A stretch of 64,000 nucleotides of DNA. It comes from Cunninghamia lanceolata. Its lineage: Eukaryota > Streptophyta > Pinopsida > Cupressales > Cupressaceae. Both the position numbers and the translations under genes were made by a program. Below are positions 9,537 to 22,095 of the stretch, piece after piece. The notes under the pieces were generated by a model. That model was not told the DNA's origin and did no database searches. It saw nothing but the letters and a program-made list of their open reading frames with translations. Location: assembly GCA_027924645.1 (NCBI GenBank), contig BSBN01001752.1, positions 12,108,001 to 12,172,000 of the forward strand, given 5' to 3'. The first letter of the stretch is position 1. The number at the start of each line of letters is the position of its first letter.

Positions 9537-11771
9537 TGTTGGCACTCATTTTGGCCTGGAGATTGAGCTTGCTTGTTGGAGGGTTTCTTCATTTAAACCC
9601 TATGTTTTCTTGCCCATCGGTGTGACCTCGTAGGCTTCTTGGCGATCAGGTTGGCTTGGTGTTTGGCATCGGGATGACCTGTGTGGTCGGGTGAACGGGA
9701 AAGTGTTGTGCCGACAGTTAAGAGTCTCGCCGACGGAGGATGTGTTTTATTTGTAGGCATCGACGTAACATTCTTCATCGGCTGGGAAGTTTATGGTTCC
9801 ACCGACGGCGTTGGTCATGCCGATGGGGGGTGAGTCAAGTGTTCATCGGCGAGATTTTGCATATCGGCGAAGGTCTTTTGCAGTTTGCCGATGGAGGGAA
9901 GTCACCCCGATGGGGAGTGTCATCGGAGTGAGATTGAGTATTGGGTCGACTTTGAGATGCTTGCCCGATGATGTTTTTCTTGCCGATCAGGAGACATCGC
10001 TGTAGCATACTTTTTCTCTGGCCGATGATGGAGTTGATGGTGGTCTTCGGTGTGACTCAGCGTATCGGCGGGGAGACTTTCGGGTTGGCTGATGGTGTTG
10101 GTCACACCGACAGCAGAGTATGGAGTAGCGTTCGGCGAGACAGTTGTCTATCGGCGAAGGTTTTTTGGGAGCTGCCGATGTGAGATGTTTGGCCGATGTG
10201 ATGTTATCAGTGTGGGTCACACCGACGAAGGGATGTTTTGAAGGTTATCGGGGTGACTTATATTATCGGCCAGGGAGTTACTTGTTGCTCCGATGGATGG
10301 CAGTCTCGCCGAAGACTTTGGGGAGTGTAGTTTGCGGTCGGGAAGACTTTTGAGATCGGCAGGAGAATTGTGGGGTGAGCCGATGGCATATGTCTTAGCG
10401 ATGGGATTTTGGTGAGGGCTTGTGTGTCGAGCGTGGCAAAAGCGCTCGACACTTGATGTGTATGCGATCAGGCTTATAAGGTAATGGAAGGCTCTCGGCA
10501 CCGTGCATGTGGGATTAATCCCCTTGCATTATTTTTGAACCTGCGAAGAAGCATGTTTTGGCGGGAAATCCTTTTTGAATGTAGCGACGGTTTCCAAGTG
10601 AAATGCGGGTGGTTGAGCCATCAATGACGGTCGTGCAGGGGTATGGGCGATGAATACAAATGGTGAAGCTGCCTGATCGTGAATGAAGACTTCCAGATAG
10701 TGGCGCTTGGCTCGAGGCTCCTCTTTGTCTGCTGCATTTACATTTTCTGAGTGCCATTCCTTCTGAGGACTGTATCTGGCAGATTTTTTGAAATAATCAT
10801 GTAATTAATTGCTGTGGTACACTCTCTGGCTATTATAAGCAGGAAGTGTTACTCATTTTGTTGTTGTTGAAAGTTGAACATTTTGGCTCTGTAACACAAT
10901 ACAGTTCGTTTTGGTTGCTCTGTACAGCTAAAACTTGTGAGTTTATGTATCTCCTGTTGTATGTTTTTGTATGAATCCACTGATTTCATGGTTAAAGTTA
11001 TATGAGAAATGCTATGTTAGCATGTGTTTTGTTAATTCTGTCTCCAGTATTGCATGTATCTTTCTCCTGAGTCTGGGTATTTAAGGAATGTTGAGACTCT
11101 AGAACATAGAATTCCTGTGTTGAATGTCTGATCTTTTAACTTCTGCTCAAAGGTAGATTAAACTGTTTTCAGATTAAACATTGGGAAGGGTATACTGCAG
11201 TAGGGATGCCATAAGTAGAGATAACTTAACACTCTGTGTTGGGAGATATCTGTAAGGTAGGTATCATATATATCCCCCTGAAATCCAGTTTTAGCTGTTC
11301 ATGCTGATCATTCACAGGTGTATGTCTACTGACTCCAGGCCCTGGATAGGCACCAATCTTGCTTTGTGTTTGTGTTACAACCATGTCCAGCTTTGCATCC
11401 AAACTCAAAATCATAATCAAACTCTAAAACAACCATTAGGACATTAGAATTAGTTTTAGGATCCTCAGTCCTCTGTCTACAACTACAAATAGGCCCAAAG
11501 CTAGCCCCTTTGCTCTTATCTTTCAGTTTTGGTCTACTTACAGGAGGACTTATCTGCTTTCTGACAACATCCCAATCCTTGTATGCGTATCTCATGGAGT
11601 TGAGTAGGGAATACCCCCCTAGGTCCTACAGAGCCTGAAGAAGAAGAGGAGATAAAATATAGAGTCTATCTCCTACACTGTTGGCCCCTGGCCCAGAGAT
11701 CCTGTTGATCACTGATGGCTACCTTGTAGGGAAATCTGGGAATAAGCATCCAGTCTGGGAAAAAACCAACA
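9537..11771 (+). repeat. E1 3' LTR
   Basis: Counterpart of 584-2817, about 98 % identical by eye, with a CCGAT-rich part around 9613-10363 and TATAAG at 10834-10839. Ends CCAACA, followed by the target duplication. Confidence 0.95.
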
Positions 11772-11776
11772 CGGTA
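11772..11776. repeat. E1 right target-site duplication (CGGTA)
   Basis: Matches 579-583. Confidence 0.95.
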
Positions 11777-12158
11777 ATGTCTAAAAGGAAAACTGTCTAA
11801 AAGAGTTTCAACAGTCGATCCTACTCTGGCAGGTTTTAGGGGGCATTGGGCATTAATAAAAAATAGACAATCCTAAACATAGCTGTCATCATTGCCTAAT
11901 GTCTCCACAAAACAAGACGTTAGTTTATCACTGGTCTATAACAAAATAAGGAAGGTTACTAAGAAAGTATGAAACTGTATCCCTTCTGACTCTGATATCC
12001 TATATTACCCACCACTGGCAGCGACCAAAAAAAAGAAATAAAATTATAGAGATTTGAGAGTTTGAACAAAATCATCATAGGGGAATCCTGAGGGCACAAA
12101 TAGGGCGAGGGTTTCATAGATCTAGAATACCACTGCCATTAAGCTATCAAGAGGAGTC
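11777..12158. other. unassigned intergenic sequence
   Basis: Right target flank of E1. No ORF, repeat or RNA signal that I can support. Confidence 0.4.
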
Positions 12159-12428
12159 ATGATTCATCTTCAATCTTTAGCTGACGAACTGGTTTGGGTG
12201 CTCAGCATCTACAGAGAGAGACAACGAGAATGGGCAACACAGGATGTCGCCAAGGATAGACATGGTCACACAAAATAGAGGAAACACTATGTGTTTTGGC
12301 AGCGGCTTCATGCAGAGCGATACATCATGTCGACAGTCCCTATGGGCAACGATGAGGAGCATCGAACCATAATAAACTTCTATTAGAGCTTGAAGATTTT
12401 CCCCCACAAGGTGGACCGAGTTATGTGA
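12159..12428 (+). pseudogene. possible decayed coding fragment, unknown
   Basis: From ATG 12159 one frame reads as plausible protein for 89 codons with two internal TAG stops and a TGA at 12426. Visible stretches include ADELVWVLSIYRER and HYVFWQRLHAERYIM. I do not recognise it. The regular codon use and stop pattern resemble the decayed ORFs elsewhere in the window, but this could be chance. Confidence 0.3.
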
Positions 12429-12949
12429 TAAAGAGTTTTCAAAGGGATAGCTAAAGGAACTTGATTATATCCTTCAAGGAGAATGGCAGGGATGCATGAG
12501 GGACACGTGGTTTGAGCTCACATTCCCATAGTCCTACAAGCTTTACATCAGAAAATCAGACACTCAAGTGAAACAATGAATCGGTGGGAAAAACAATAGG
12601 GAAATGAGATTTCAAAAATAGGATAATCTTAAAATGACAAGAACCCATATGCTCAAATTGGACTACAGGGTAAAAAAAATTATAGTCGATCCCATCTAAG
12701 GAAAAAGATTAGTGTTGTAGTGAGATGGTTTTGCAGGCCAACTATTTTTGCCAAAACATCTTGTAAGAGCATCCAACAAGTCGCAGAATGATCACAGAGT
12801 TGAAGATGTATTACAGATCGGTTTCATTTGAGGAGCTAGAACGTTAATGGAGATGACTCAGACTCAGAGTTTCCAAAACTTCGAGGGCAAACTAGGCAAC
12901 AAAATATTCTAATTTCTCAGGGCACAACATAGGCAAGAATAAATAAATT
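12429..12949. other. unassigned sequence
   Basis: Possibly more of the decayed coding fragment in shifted frames. Nothing can be assigned. Confidence 0.3.
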
Positions 12950-14065
12950 CATAGAATTTAACTATACAATAATATTGACATACCCATACTTTTCACGCTC
13001 TAAAAATTGAATCCTCCTGTAGAACTTCTCTTCCTTCTCCCTTTTTCAGAATGAAAATATCCCTCTTCCAAAAATCCCCCCAGAAACAAAATAGCCAAGA
13101 GTCATAAATGCCCACTAACACCAAATCCATTCTGAGAATCCCCCCACACCAGAAGAATTTAAATTTTTACTTATAACAGAGATTCCCCACTCTGGAATCA
13201 TAAATGACAACTAACCACATTAAATTATTCACCAGAATGATTCTATACATAACTATATAAAATAATGAATTAAAATAAAGCTTTTGACCCACATATATGT
13301 TTTTACAAACATTAAAATAGTTAATTGATTCTACATTAAAATTTACTTAAATAGTATTCCACTAAAAAGTATTCTAATTTTATGACTAAGCAAAAATACT
13401 ATAATGTTTGACAATAACAACATTATAATAATATTGATCCATTTAAGCATACTAGAATACACATGGGCTGACTAAACAAGGACTCGACAATAATCCTACA
13501 AACCACATGACGACCAACAACCCGAAGATTGAACTGACCTAGGGAATAAACCTCATGTTATCTCCATCAACATTATCCATTGGTGCAAGGGCCCGCTCAG
13601 ACCTTCTAAGTCAAGTGGAGTCAAGGCCCGGTACCTGCAACCTGTATCAAAACAATATGTTGCATAAAAGTATATATATATATATATAACTACAAAACAC
13701 ATACACAGATTTAGGGATTCACAGTGTAGTAGGGTGCTCGGAGTGAGCAATACTACACTGTCCCTTCTCTGAGATCATGACAATAACATATGCATCCCTA
13801 ACTAGAAGTTAGATAACATTAAACTACGTAATCAAGATTATATCAATCTGTATAATCCATCTAGCCATCAACTAAACATGTCGAAACACATCATGAGTTG
13901 AAATATCAATAATGTCATTATGATCATGATAAACATCAAACATAAGTTTAACATCTCAACTATCCCAACTGTCAAATTGCAATATAAAACTACTAACTGT
14001 ATCAAAACTATCTAAAATAATAGAAAACCAATATCTATCTCAAACCAAAATTGAGGGGCATTACA
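12950..14065 (-). repeat. probable decayed gypsy 3' LTR
   Basis: On the minus strand a sequence beginning TGTAATGCCCCTCAATTTTGG starts at 14065, a typical gypsy LTR beginning that resembles the E7 LTR start. It lies downstream, in the same orientation, of the integrase tail at 15012-15623, so it may be that element's 3' LTR. The left limit is a guess. A short TA repeat lies near 13671-13690. Confidence 0.35.
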
Positions 14066-15011
14066 TCATGAACCAATAAGATTGTACAACAAGAAGGAAA
14101 AACAACATATTTTACTTAAATCATAAATTTTAAAAAAAATTCTTAGACATGATAACTTTCCCTCCAATTGTCTTATGGTATAAATACCAGAATTTGAACT
14201 AAAGAGGACTGATTTCAAAAAACACCAGAACTTGGGCTACAATGGGTGAAAGGAATGACTAAAATTTGTTTTCTTTCATTTTTTAAATTGAAGTTTGAGT
14301 TAGATGAAAAGAGACCTAAGCTATGTGAACACAAAGATCAAACAATGTTAGAATAATGTGATACACACAATGAAGCTTAACTATCACAAAACTAAGAATT
14401 CAAAATAGTAAATAAGGTGACAGGAACCACTCTCAAGAAGGAGTGAACATTGGTTAAGGTAATTGGCTGCCAAAGGTGATCACTAAACTCTAAAGGAAGC
14501 ACATGTTGCACTTGGCCAATAACCATTCCTCCACTGGCTATCCACATACAATCAAGCCCTGACTCTAAGGCCCTGAAGCTTTTTATATCTACTTTTTTTT
14601 GTTTCTCATGAATTGCTTACGAGGTAGTCTTGATTTATTTGTTAACTAATAGAAATGTACATCTAACATGAAAATGCCAACTATTTGACTTTAAACTAAT
14701 CTTGAAGAGATTTTGAAAGAGGTCGCAACTATTCCTACTTCCTCTTTAATTGCTTTGCTCCAAAGCTATTTCAAGGTTGGTAACTAATTGGAATGTACAA
14801 CTAACTTGAAAATGCTAATAATTTTATTTTTAACTAATCTTGGAGATATTTTCTAAGTCATCATAACCATCCCTAGTTCCCTTTTTAATTACTTTAGCCC
14901 AAAGCTATTTCAGGGATGGTAATTAATTAGAATGTACAATTAACATGAAAATGCTAATTATTTTTCTTCTAACTAATCTTGAAGAGTTTTTCTAAGACAT
15001 CATAACCATTC
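14066..15011. other. unassigned, probable 3' region of the decayed gypsy element
   Basis: Between integrase tail and probable LTR. It holds diverged direct repeats of a segment containing 'aactaatcttgaagag' (about 14640-15010). No gene. Confidence 0.35.
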
Positions 15012-15623
15012 CTAATCCTTATTTAATTGCTTTACTACAAATAAATGAACCATCCCATGTGGCTTTTTTGGAAGGCAAATCTTTCTATTAATTAAGGCAT
15101 TTCTCGAGAATGTTGTTTGTCTAATTCTCATTGGTTTCCAAAAGGTCCTAAAGAATGGGGATGACATATCCTTATCATCCAAGGGTGGCAATTTTTTCCA
15201 ACCAATCTCTTTAAGCAAGAAATATGAAAGGTGTTATGTATTTTGGTCCATGTAGGTAGATCCAAGCGTATATGCAACTTGGACAACAAGTGCCAATACC
15301 TTGTAAGGTCCATAATATCTGGGCATGAGTTTCAAATTTCCTTACTCTTTGAGGATTTTCTGAATGTTACTATCTTAGGAAGACCAAATGACCTACCTGT
15401 ATTTGGGTTCATTTTGTTATCAATTTTGATGGTTGTTCATCCCATCTTTGGCCAATTGGAGGTTTTCCTGTAACTGATTTGTCATCTTTTTTCTATTCTG
15501 TGTAAAATCGTGGATGCTTACACAATATGATCTCTTTACCAACACGGCCAAAATTACTTTCTTCACTAACATCTTTAAAGAACTAAAGCTTTTTCTCCTG
15601 CGTGACACGTGGGCCCACTGCAT
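15012..15623 (-). pseudogene. chromovirus integrase C-terminus fragment
   Basis: On the minus strand, broken frames read NQLQENLQLAKDGM (usual integrase C-terminal helix), HIRLDLPTWTKIHNTFHISCLK (close to the common K-L-x-L-P-x-x-x-x-I-H-x-V-F-H-V-S-x-L-K block) and then a short chromodomain-side tail. Several frameshifts and stops. The rest of pol is absent, so this is an old truncated gypsy chromovirus. Confidence 0.75.
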
Positions 15624-16095
15624 GCTTCTAATTATTTAATATAATAGAATAATTAATAATTGTATAAATAAAAATAATCTATATATAAATTAATAATTAG
15701 TTTATTATTATATAAATGTATGTTTAGGATAGATGTATTTAAGATATCTATACTAGTTTAAATATAATATTAACATTTCATGAAGAAGTTTAAATATAAT
15801 ATCAACATTTCATGAAGAAAGAGTTACTGTGCTAATTATTGATCTTAATATATTATAATTATATATTATAATATAATAAATTTTAATTATATTAGTTTAA
15901 TTAATATTTTAACTAATAATAAATAATCATTTATTATTAATTATATTGGTTACTAAATTCTTAATTTAGTTTAATTATTTATTAATAATATGTTAATAAT
16001 TGGTAAACTAAATTATTGTATTTTATTAAATATTTTTTTAATTTTATTAAAATATTAATAATAACACAATTATGTTAATAATATTTTAATCATAT

Positions 16096-16185
16096 TGAAT
16101 GGTATTAAGTTCAAGAGTATCTTTCAATATGAATAATTAAAAATAATACACTTTATATCTTATTATCCTTAAAAATAAATATTGA
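16096..16185 (+). repeat. 90-bp direct repeat, copy 1
   Basis: Matches 16429-16518 with two differences over 90 bp. The 243 bp between them is AT-rich. Could be a local duplication or the ends of a small element. Confidence 0.85.
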
Positions 16186-16428
16186 AAACACCTCTATTAC
16201 CATTCCACCATGCTTCAACAATAAATCTAATCATGGTATAGATTGGGATTCTCCTAATGATCTATCAGACCAACATTTCAAATCTACCCTACACAACTTC
16301 TAAAACTCATAAAAATAAAAATTAAATATGATTAAATATAGTAAAAAAAAACAAATATGATTAATTATCATTCATAGACATATAGATAAAATAAAAATAA
16401 ATCTTTAATTCTTTATAACATCATTAAT

Positions 16429-16518
16429 TGAATGTTATTAAGTTTAAGAGTATCTTTCAATATGAATAATTAAAAATAATACACTTTATATCTTATTATC
16501 CTTAAAAATAAATATTGA
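16429..16518 (+). repeat. 90-bp direct repeat, copy 2
   Basis: Second copy of 16096-16185. Confidence 0.85.
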
Positions 16519-16911
16519 CTCAAAGCAGCAAATACTTATACAACTTTATGTATTACTTTGGATTTGACTTTTTGAGGTTCATTTGCTACTTTAAATACAA
16601 TGGCAAGTAATCTCAGATGTCTTGAGAGTTGTTGCTTGCCATTTCAAATTTGGAATGTGCAGGTTGAACACAGAGGGGGGTGGTCAAAACTAAATTGTCT
16701 TTTCGACTCAACTTCTGAAAAACTGACATTTTAGCCCATGCATTACATTGAATGATTATTATTCGTTGACATTTAATATGATATAACATTTAATTAATTG
16801 TATATAATGTTCTAATTTGTTATTGCTTGTTGAAAAATCTCTTAGTCGGTGTTTAAAACTACTTATAAAAAACATTAAATATGATTAATTATCATTCATA
16901 AACATGCTTGG

Positions 16912-16940
16912 TTGAGAAACAGAGTTATAAGGGGCAAAAT
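16912..16940 (+). repeat. GAAACAGAGTTATAAGGGGC terminal-type motif
   Basis: Same motif as the arms of the foldbacks at 24549-24600 and 56867-56910. It directly borders the truncated end of E7. Confidence 0.55.
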
Positions 16941-16950
16941 TCATATTAAT

Positions 16951-18587
16951 ATATATTGCATTTTTTATATTTGCATTGAACACATGAAATAAGGGCATAT
17001 AGCATAAACCCAGAAAATCTAAAATAGATATCAAAAAAATAATAGCTACCCAGATAGCAATGAGCCAAAATAAGAAATATTATACCATACCCATATGGAG
17101 TTTTACAACTTTGGACAAGTGCTGACGGAGAGCCAGCCACAACAAGCCACAAAAGTCACTCCAAACTCCAATACAATGTATAATATTGCATTACAGCCAC
17201 ATATAATGAAATCTCTGATCTAGGGCGACCCTTTTTATGTTGATAAGAGGACACAATACAAGTTTAAGTTCCTTCTGGGAACCCACGTACAATTGCAGCA
17301 GTACGGCCCTGTCTAGAGGGGCTCTAATAGCCAATCTAAAATCAAATATGCTCCAAACCTTTCCTTTCTGATCTGCAATAAACCCTTGATGCAAGTCAAC
17401 CTTCTCAACAGTAAATCGATGCCAAACTCCACACAAAGAACCTGCAATCACCTCACTGAAATGTATGACCAACCTCTAGGAAGTATGACCCAGCCAATGG
17501 AAAAAAAAATGCAGACTGGATAGCTCCAAATCAATAGCAATCTGATGGTAAAAGTAGTGTTACTCAGCTGCACTCTAAAACTCCTCGAAAATGTTCATTT
17601 GTTGTCTAAAATCCTTCGTCGGAATGGTCCACTGTATGCACAAATGAGACCTCTAGATGAAGCCTCCACAAATTGAGCAAGTGGGTTTTTGTCCACAAAG
17701 CCAAAGATCAAATTCTATCTTGCAGAGGTTTTCATCTCAATAAGACAATACTAAACCAGGGAGCCAAGCTCCAAAAACCCTCACGGAGATATCTCAACAA
17801 GAGAGAGAATCAATAACCAAACATGTCAAATGAAGAGCCTTTTCCTCCTTTAATACTTTTTCATCTGGGAGTTTCTAAAATCCTCTTGCATATGGGATCA
17901 AACATGAGAGGGAAAATACATTTTAAAATATTATAATTCTCTTTAATTCTTTTCTCAACATCACCCTTAAAGTCCCCTCTTTTAAAACAACATTAAGTTG
18001 TCAAGCCTAGGCACCAAGGTCCAATATTAAATAATAATGTTTAATTTACAGACTTTAAAATGGAGGCCAAGATGATGTCAGAAACCAATGATCTATAGCT
18101 CGTTGGAAAGGTCTTGACAAGATAAATCCAACCCTACTCTCAAAATCTCATTCCAGTGCCAATCCTGAACTTACTAAAAATAGTAAGTAACGGCCATAAG
18201 CAAACTGAGCCAACTTGGAGGGTGCCAACTGGATCCACAAACCATCCGATAACCCTGAGTTCAATGCAACGACTGAGAGAGCCAACAATTGACTACCAAG
18301 TAATCAAAACAATGCCAAACTGACACTTACTAAAAATAGCAGTGTTCCCCGAAGACCAAAGAGAACAAACCCAGAAAAACCCAGAAAGATTGCTGACATG
18401 CAAGCACTTACTATAAATAGTAAGTACAGACAAGTTGCCCAAAATCTCTCTAGAAAGTGTCAACTAGCTCCACTGGATCACCTGAACACCCTGGTGACAT
18501 CGAAGTACTCTTCTAATTATGCTGTCACCAACCTAGAAAGTCAACTCTGACCGAACTGCAAGAGAACTCAAAAATGGGGACATTATA
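16951..18587 (-). repeat. E7 3' LTR, truncated at its outer end
   Basis: Aligns with 22431-24048; the part equivalent to 22255-22430 is missing. It contains three CTA(A/T)4TAG boxes (18174-18183, 18330-18339, 18411-18420). Confidence 0.85.
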
Positions 18588-18603
18588 GTCTGCCCTTCCC
18601 AAA
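18588..18603 (-). other. E7 polypurine tract
   Basis: Minus strand reads TTTGGGAAGGGCAGAC directly before the 3' LTR. Just upstream is the CTTGAGGACAAGCAA stretch common at this place in gypsy elements. Confidence 0.7.
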
Positions 18604-18726
18604 GATTGCTTGTCCTCAAGCAATGCCAATACAGCCTCCAAAAAATAGCCTGAACCAAACTGAAACCAAAAATGATCCCAATGTCCCAAGATATTCTTAG
18701 CATAGAACCACCACACTGACGCTACG

Positions 18727-21057
18727 CTACTTTGATAAATCCTTCACCATACAGAGAGTGGTGAAGCAACACTCGGAATCCAACTGGACTCTCATGCCAA
18801 ACCTGTCACCACCTATATCCCAATGCATCAGAACCTCACATCCATCAATCATGAAGGGGTAATTAAATCTCGAAGTGTCTAAACCACCACATCCCCTCCC
18901 ATCCTCTACCAAACTCCTATGGATGTGCTGACTATCCAACATAGGTGTTGGAAGATATGAAACTTCTCCTCTCAAATCAAGGGAATGAAAAGACTTTCCT
19001 CCGTCACCACTATAAAAACTAAATCTGCCATCATGCCTACTGACATTGCAACCGCTTTGAAGCCATGTCTCCAATGGAAATTTTTGAGACAAAGAAGTTT
19101 CAAACTGTGTCTGATGCATATCACCATGATGGTAATCTGATCTCTGACCCTTTAAATTATCCTCTGTATGTATCTAAGTTAGCAACCTGCAATCCCTAGT
19201 TCCATCTTTTGTAGACGTCAACCCTTCATCCCACAATGGATGGTATAAATCTCGAGCCAATCCACACTTACGCATCATCAAGTCATTGGTGTGTGGACTA
19301 AAGGAGAAATGATGAACACTCCTCACTATGCAGTCAAAATAAAAAGCACCTACCTACATCAACGGTTGACCGACATAGTCAAGGGGAACACACTCCTCAT
19401 CACCATCATCACACAAATCAGAAGATGGCTCATGTCTCTGATCCTGAATAGCTAATTGGGTGGATACTCTAACAATCCTCTCGGCATACCCAATAGCATA
19501 CTCCCTATCATGAAATAATTGGAGATATTCTAATTTTACCTCCTCCAAAGCACTCCTGATGAACTACAAATCATGAATGTGAGTACCAGCCAAGACCCCA
19601 TACCGTCTCTCCTCCAACTCTATAGTCCATAGAAGGTTCTCAACATTCCTATGATTGCAATCTAGACGAGATAAGGTTGAATCAATCTTCTCTCCTATAA
19701 CCTTCAACTGATCTCTCCAACCCTGAGGTCTAGTAAGATGTCGATCACTATTAGCTGCATAGGATGCAATCTCTGATTTGCTTCCAAGAGAGGGGAAAAA
19801 ATCAACATGAGAATTGATTTCCCCACTGAAAGATGCCCTGTGTGTCTCCTGTGAAAAAGATGGAGTAGTGTGGTAATTTGTCACACAACTCATGGGGAAA
19901 TCTACCAACTTCGCGTCAGAGCTATCAATTACCTGCTTTGTCAAACCTGTCATGGGACTAACCTCAGAGACCCATGATGCAACATCTGGTTCTCTGCTAC
20001 TCTCAGCCATAACAACCATCCCATCTGTGTTACCTGCATCTATAACTGTATTGGATGTAGCCACATCCACAAAGTACTCCTTACCACTATCCATGGGTGT
20101 ATGCTCATTACCAATAACTGTCATAGAAATCGAAACTGTAACTACTGGAGATGAAGATTGTGGTAAACTCAACTCCACGGTAAGCTCATCTATCCGTAGC
20201 TCTGACTCCTGAAGGGCTGATTGAGTGCTCTTCAAAGAGTCTATGGTGACCTCGAGCTCATAGGTGAGCTCATCAACCTCCTCTTCCTTCCCCTTTAGAG
20301 CATCATAATAAATACCATCGAGAATGAGAATATGATCTCTATCTGATAACAACTATAGGTAATTATTCTTCATTACTCCAACTGCATCTCTGAGTCCCTG
20401 AAACTCGGCAAGGGAAAGATCACTATCAAAGTGCTCATGTGTTTCTGGAGTCTTCCAACAATAATTTACCAACAACTGCTGAGCAACATCAAAGTGTTCT
20501 ATGGCTGCAACAATCATGCCTTCATTCACCTTCAATTGTCCTGTTAAATGATTAGACCCCACTAACAAATTGTCTCCACACAAATTTTTTGATTTGAAAT
20601 CTGCACTATGGAAAGAGGCTAAATCATCATCACTCACTGATTGGTAAGCATCCTCATGTGTGCTATCAACTTCACACACATCCTTGTCAAGTGTACTGTT
20701 GTTATGAATCTCTTGGGATGGCTCAACTGACATCCTAGAGGTTGCTAAATTGCCAATATCAATGCACACCTCCCCTATCAAAATAGATGCATGCACATCT
20801 GTCAAACAATCCTCAGAATCATCTCCATTAGGCAGCTCTTCAGTTTTACTCCCATCTTCTAAGGTCTGATATACCAAATCAAACTCATTGTGGCATGAAT
20901 CTACAACACCTATTGCATCACTATCACTTGAAACTAGAGTGTCTGCATTGGGTGAGTCCACACACCCATCATCATGTGTAATAGTAGTATCCTCACGCTG
21001 ATGCAAATAGATCAAACTGCTGTCACAAAAATCAGAACTGTTATGGCTTGTATCCCC
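18727..21057 (-). pseudogene. E7 long acidic ORF section, unknown
   Basis: Continues the frame of the PDS5/zinc-knuckle section upstream, interrupted only by TAG codons (20353, 19564, 19354, 19174) down to another TAG at 18727. The protein is rich in Asp, Glu and Ser with no enzyme motif. A separate frame at 18525-18716 ends LALLEDKQSLG, resembling the C-terminal tail that often overlaps the polypurine tract in gypsy elements, so the original ORF may have reached it before a frameshift. Function unknown; possibly spacer or a further captured sequence. Confidence 0.6.
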
Positions 21058-21495
21058 CTAGTTTTCCTCCTGATTGACACTCATATTTTGCATGCCAAAA
21101 TTAGAAGTATCTTCTACAACTTTTTCTTCTTGTGCCATAACATTTAAATTACTACTACACTTAGGAGAATGACTACTGTCATAAAAATTAGAATTATTAT
21201 CAGGGCTGATAACGACCTCTTGAGTGCTGAAAGTAACTTCATTTGCCAAACCAACATCAATTTGTGAGTCCCTTTTATTTGTGCATTGGTGGTTAGGCTC
21301 CCAAATTTCTTTGCAAGAGAAGCATAGGACTTGTCTTCTCATTTGGTTCTTGCTCATTATAGAAATCCTTGTAACTGGTAAACCACAAGCAATACATTCT
21401 TCTTTTGTCAAGAGATATCTAATTTTCTCAATTTTCTGCTCAACCAATGTCTTTGACAACCAATGTGTTGCAGGTGAAACATGTTGTTCTTTTCT
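21058..21495 (-). pseudogene. E7 gag-type zinc-knuckle section
   Basis: Same frame as the PDS5-like segment. It reads TKEECIACGLPVTRIS and then CFSCKEIWEPNHQC, a zinc knuckle of the kind found at the end of chromovirus gag (usually followed by protease). A TAG at 21496 separates it from PDS5-like sequence and another at 21058 ends it. It gives the chimera an RNA-binding tail. Confidence 0.7.
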
Positions 21496-22095
21496 CTAAA
21501 TGCTTAGCAAATTAGATAATAACAACTTGGAGATATCAACATCTTCATCTAAAATCATAGACAAGATAGTTTGCATTACTGCTTTAACATCATCTACATG
21601 ATATGTTCTGATTTTGTCAAAGAAACAATGGAACATTTCAAGAATTAAATCATCACACTTAAGATCAATCAACAAGACATATGACCTAACCTGAGCCATA
21701 ATCTCTAACATTTTAGCAATCTTTTTAAAATATAAGCTTCTGGTATCACTTAAGCCATGAAAACTTTCAATAATCAGCTGTACAATCTCCTTCATTAAGT
21801 CATTTTTATAGGGTTCTTCAGGAACTGAAATTCTCATGATTTCACTAATGCATGTGATAACTGCTAATCTTACATTCTTGTCTGGATGTCTCAACAACTC
21901 GGGCCTACACAGCAAAATCTTTGAAGGAACCAAAGCCCTCTGTATTGACTCAGAAGGTGCCTAAGGGATCTGAGATAAATGTTTCTCAATTTCTTCCAAA
22001 GTGCTAAGAATATCATCTGTCAATGGCAAAAAATTTAGTTTCCATCCTACATCAAAAAGTTTTTCCCATAGATCACCCTTCATGAGGAATGCCAT
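21496..22095 (-). pseudogene. captured PDS5-like (cohesin regulator) N-terminal segment
   Basis: From the ATG at 22095, about 145 bp after the PBS, the frame reads LWEKLFDVGWKL..., then LCRPELLRHPDKNVRLAV, CISEIMRI, PYKNDLMKEI, SFHGLSD and CDDLILEMFHCFFDKIRT. This strongly recalls the N-terminal HEAT-repeat part of plant PDS5, a sister-chromatid cohesion protein. About 200 codons are present with one TAG at 21961 (Gln expected) and one at 21496. I see no intron-like interruption. In this position it takes the place of a capsid domain, so it is a gene fragment carried by the element, not a working PDS5 gene. Confidence 0.82.

Larger units (their letters stand above)
584..11771 (+). mobile_element. 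E1: complete Ty3/gypsy Tat-like LTR retrotransposon
   Basis: An 11.2-kb element with two LTRs of about 2.23 kb (TGTT...AACA), a CGGTA target duplication, a PBS matching the 3' end of tRNA-Arg, and one long gag-pol frame. Domain order read from motifs is gag, protease, RNase H, reverse transcriptase, degenerate RNase H, integrase. The tRNA-Arg PBS plus a second RNase H points to the Tat/Ogre/Retand group. By eye the LTRs differ at about 36 positions (near 1.6 %), mostly transitions. The frame carries seven in-frame stops and no frameshift that I can see, so the copy is probably dead but only lightly decayed. Confidence 0.93.
15624..16911. other. AT-rich unassigned region
   Basis: Very AT-rich, no gene. 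It contains the 90-bp direct repeat listed separately, a short local duplication near 15750-15825, and near 16630 a TTGCTTGCCATTTCAAA segment that recurs near 56935. Confidence 0.5.

Noticed and set aside
13671..13690. TA repeat as a promoter TATA box
   Set aside because: A simple microsatellite with no gene downstream.
15231..15473. Plus-strand 80-codon ORF over the integrase tail
   Set aside because: It is the complement of the recognisable minus-strand integrase C-terminus.
21496..22095. A genuine host PDS5 gene
   Set aside because: Only an N-terminal part is present, it lies between LTRs right after a PBS, has in-frame stops and runs into a gag-type zinc knuckle.
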